Positions 40,205 through 41,941 of a stretch of 41,941 nucleotides of DNA are shown here, one piece after another. Below the pieces are notes generated by a model. The model was given only the letters and a program-made list of their open reading frames with translations. It was not told the origin of the DNA and did not search any database. The stretch is from positions 1-41,941 of the forward strand of contig JAEZED010000044.1 in the NCBI GenBank assembly GCA_023417885.1, read 5' to 3'. The position numbers and the translations under genes were made by a program. The DNA comes from Planctomycetota bacterium (GTDB lineage Bacteria; Planctomycetota; Phycisphaerae; Tepidisphaerales; Tepidisphaeraceae). Numbering within the stretch: the stretch's first letter is position 1; every line of letters starts with the position of its first letter.

Positions 40205-40224
40205 CGAGTGATCCGCATCACTCG
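40205..40224. terminator. Hairpin between convergent genes
   Basis: CGAGTGAT and ATCACTCG form an 8-bp stem with a 4-base loop, CCGC. It contains the stop codon of the minus-strand gene at 40218. It may serve both convergent genes, but there is no T tract. Confidence 0.4.
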
Positions 40225-40652
40225 CACTCGCCGTTGTTGTGCACCGTGATCTTCAGCTCCTCGCGCACCCAGCGACCGTTGGGGTAGTACCACGTCGTGA
40301 TCAGGTGCAGCCCGCCGCAGTCGTCCTGGATCTCCTCGATCGCCGTCGAGTCCGGAACCTCCGTCCCGCACCCCGGGCCCGACCCGCCGCTGGGCGGTGC
40401 TCCACCCCCGCCCGGACCGGTCACCGTGATCGAGTAGACCCAGTCGCCGGCGAGGCACTTCGACTTGACGGTGATCGTCCTGCCGCTTGCGGTCTTCTTC
40501 CACTTGCCCGGGCCGTCGTAGACGAGGCCGGATTCGGTTGTCTCGCCGTCCGGCTCGCAACCTGGGTCCATTCCCTCGGAAGTTACCTTCCGAAAGATCG
40601 TGACGGTGCTGCTGTCGCTGTAGCGGCAATCGCCGCAGTCGTGGCAGGCCAT
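40218..40652 (-). CDS. Small Cys-rich protein of unknown function
   Basis: A 144-residue protein with eight cysteines: MACHDCGDCRYS at the start, then CEPDG, KSKCLAG, GCGTEV, DDCGG and NNGEC at the end. A low-complexity GPGGGGAPPSGGSG stretch divides two beta-rich halves (WKKTASGRTITVKSK; TTWYYPNGRWVREELKITV). The CxxCxxC N-terminus could bind metal or an iron-sulfur cluster. There is no signal peptide. I do not recognise the family. The ATG at 40652 has a G-rich stretch about six bases upstream. It is convergent with the LuxR-type gene and divergent from the Rrf2 gene. Confidence 0.65.
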   Translation of the reverse strand: MACHDCGDCRYSDSSTVTIFRKVTSEGMDPGCEPDGETTESGLVYDGPGKWKKTASGRTITVKSKCLAGDWVYSITVTGPGGGGAPPSGGSGPGCGTEVPDSTAIEEIQDDCGGLHLITTWYYPNGRWVREELKITVHNNGECE

Positions 40653-40864
40653 GAGCGCCCCCTGCAATCGGCCGCTGCCCCGACCCGTCGCAGCAGCCGC
40701 GTGATCTTGGCCGGACTGGCAAACGCTGCCGCCGGCGCCCCCCTCCGAGCCGGGCCGGCGTGAGACTGCCGGCGAACCTCGCCTGTTATCGCACCAGCGG
40801 GCCCTGACCGCAAGTTCATGAGGCAGACCGCCCGGAGGATCTGGCGTCATCTCCCGCACGAGCC

Positions 40865-40884
40865 TAAAATGGACATCTTTGTCC
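40865..40884 (+). promoter_or_regulatory. Promoter -10 and candidate Rrf2 operator
   Basis: TAAAAT (40865-40870) is a near-consensus -10 element. It is followed at once by the palindrome GGACA-TCTT-TGTCC (40871-40884), which would cover the transcription start. The Rrf2 regulator gene begins 14 bp further on, so autorepression is the natural reading. No good -35 is seen. Confidence 0.5.
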
Positions 40885-40898
40885 TGTTGCTGCTTACT

Positions 40899-41366
40899 AT
40901 GCTCTCTCAAACCGCCGAATATGCCCTGCGCGCCATTGTCTGGCTCGCCGACCACCCAGACCGGCCCTGCACGACCAGCGAGATCGCCAGGGGCACCCGC
41001 GTGCCGGCGGGGTATCTGGCCAAGGTGCTCCAGTCGCTCGGAAGGGCGGGCCTCGTGAACGCCCAGCGCGGCCTGCGCGGCGGATTCACCCTCGCCCGGC
41101 CGGCGAACCGGCTCACCATGCTCGATGTCGTCAACGCTGTCGATCCGATCCGGCGCATCCGCACCTGCCCGCTTGGCATCAAGAGCCACGGAAAGAATCT
41201 CTGCCCCCTGCACCGCCGGCTCGACGACGCCCTGGCCATGGTGGAGCAGGCGCTCGGCGGGGTGCCACTGAGCGACATGCTCTCCCCGCCCGGCAAGAGC
41301 CCCACCCTCTGCTCCACCCCGCCAGCCGCCCTGCGTGTGAACGGACGGCCAGTGCGCGTGAAGTGA
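40899..41366 (+). CDS. Rrf2-family transcriptional regulator
   Basis: A 155-residue regulator. The winged helix-turn-helix is typical: MLSQTAEYALRAIVWLADH (start of Rrf2 proteins), then TTSEIARGTRVPAGYLAKVLQSLGRAGLV (recognition helix and wing), followed by RGLRGGFTLAR and the dimerisation helix. The cluster-binding segment reads TCPLGIKSHGKNLCPLHRRLDDA, with two Cys and a His rather than the three Cys of IscR or NsrR, so it could carry a two-Cys [Fe-S] site or none. The ATG at 40899 is chosen because the family starts here; a longer start at 40869 would add hydrophobic residues. It is probably autoregulated through the palindrome at 40871-40884. Confidence 0.88.
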   Translation: MLSQTAEYALRAIVWLADHPDRPCTTSEIARGTRVPAGYLAKVLQSLGRAGLVNAQRGLRGGFTLARPANRLTMLDVVNAVDPIRRIRTCPLGIKSHGKNLCPLHRRLDDALAMVEQALGGVPLSDMLSPPGKSPTLCSTPPAALRVNGRPVRVK

Positions 41367-41424
41367 ACACATCGAGTGCAGGCCCCGCCACTCGCCACAC
41401 GGGCGCGGCGGGGGTGGCGGGACA

Positions 41425-41512
<88 letters not shown>

Positions 41513-41764
41513 AGGCGCCGCCGCAGCGGGGCGGCGGGCGGTGAAAAGCGTAGGCTCAACGCCGGGCCCTTACCAGCCCGTACCGCCCGGCAGGAGGCGC
41601 CAACGCCGCCGCTGACCCGCGCTCACGCTCACGACCCCATGAACCGCGCCCCACCGCGCCCCACCGCGCTCACGCCGCCACGGCGCGGGAGAGCCTCCGC
41701 CACAGGGACAGCGCGATCCCGGGGCGCCATCGCGACGTACGTGCTTTGCGGCGAACGCGGCAGT
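41513..41764. other. Non-coding stretch between two tRNA genes
   Basis: I see no gene in this stretch. A short direct repeat, CGCGCCCCAC, occurs twice side by side at about 41646-41665. Several open frames cross it but have no protein-like composition or start signals. Confidence 0.5.
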
Positions 41765-41792
41765 TTGCTCCCGCCCGGAGGCCGCCTACGAT
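41765..41792 (+). promoter_or_regulatory. Candidate promoter of tRNA-Pro
   Basis: TTGCTC (41765-41770) and TACGAT (41787-41792) are 16 bp apart. Initiation near 41799 gives a short 5' leader of about 30 nt before the tRNA. Confidence 0.45.
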
Positions 41793-41830
41793 GACTTCCC
41801 ATCCGCTCCGCTCTCCCGGCGGCGGATCAG

Positions 41831-41904
41831 CGGGGTGTAGCTCAGCTTGGCAGAGCGCTTCGTTCGGGACGAAGAGGCCGCAGGTTCAAATCCTGTCACC
41901 CCGA
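41831..41904 (+). tRNA. tRNA-Pro (anticodon CGG)
   Basis: A complete class I tRNA of 74 nt. The acceptor stem CGGGGTG (41831-41837) pairs with CACCCCG (41897-41903), with discriminator A at 41904. The anticodon stem is CTTCG and CGAAG around the loop TTCGGGA, giving anticodon CGG (codon CCG). The C1-G72 start and A73 fit tRNA-Pro identity. The T-loop is GGTTCAAATCC. No full CCA is encoded. Confidence 0.93.
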
Positions 41905-41941
41905 CCCAGCATGAACCACCAGAGGGCCGACGCTCAGCGTC

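Noticed and set aside
36264..40205. A 1313-codon open frame on the minus strand
   Set aside because: It lies antisense to four well-supported genes, is Arg/Ala/Gly/His-rich and has no family motifs. Long antisense frames are expected in GC-rich genes.

Overview
The window is about 42 kb of chromosomal DNA from a free-living, Gram-negative-type bacterium. G+C is judged by eye at roughly two thirds, and coding density is high. There are no rRNA operons, prophage, plasmid or CRISPR sequences. Several features suggest a Planctomycetota lineage close to Phycisphaerae: the gene repertoire (archaeal-type glycogen debranching enzyme, YyaL/DUF255 protein, Ycf46-like AAA protein, paired DUF5658 membrane proteins, a GHMP kinase with the L-arabinokinase motif), the scarcity of Shine-Dalgarno sites, and a RAYT-like transposase with palindromic repeats. 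This assignment is an inference and has not been confirmed by any search.

Layout. 1-9.1 kb: a partial DUF1801 protein (-), a 21-bp-period repeat array, a hypothetical FnIII-like protein, an RtcB-type RNA ligase with a REP-like palindrome inside its coding sequence, a RAYT-like transposase between two palindromes, a thioredoxin, an EEP phosphatase, a YyaL protein with a DsbD-like tail, and leucyl aminopeptidase. 9.1-15.4 kb, mostly minus strand: a second 21-bp-period array, a DUF167 membrane protein, a rhomboid protease with TPR-like tail, an RsbV/RsbW-type partner-switch pair, a BatA-like membrane protein and a secreted hypothetical protein. 15.5-26 kb: a secreted cyclophilin, the SRP RNA, NAD kinase, a NatAB-like ABC exporter (-), an inositol-phosphatase-family enzyme next to a GHMP sugar kinase, RodA, a lipoprotein and a PspA/IM30 protein. 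26-32.2 kb: a third, very clean 21-bp-period array in a 730-bp gap, a small zinc-ribbon membrane protein, a Ycf46-like AAA ATPase, glycogen debranching enzyme and a membrane protein. 32.2-42 kb: a perfect parS site, a hypothetical protein, two DUF5658 paralogues, transketolase, a GT2 glycosyltransferase, a PLD-like protein, a second glycosyltransferase-like protein, a membrane-anchored LuxR-type regulator, a Cys-rich small protein, an Rrf2 regulator, tRNA-Ser(GGA) and tRNA-Pro(CGG).

The genes form no single pathway. Coherent units are rsbV-rsbW; the ABC ATPase and permease; the phosphatase and sugar kinase pair; the AAA, debranching enzyme and membrane protein run; and the PLD and glycosyltransferase pair.

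Four things stand out. (1) Three unrelated intergenic arrays share the same architecture: a palindrome of about 14-15 bp plus a spacer of 6-7 bp, giving exactly 21 bp, or two helical turns, while their sequences differ. (2) A parS centromere site implies proximity to the replication origin. (3) About ten genes have a TA-N3-T hexamer 6-10 nt before the start codon and no Shine-Dalgarno site, which suggests leaderless transcription. (4) A family of REP-like palindromes accompanies the transposase, and one copy lies in frame inside rtcB.
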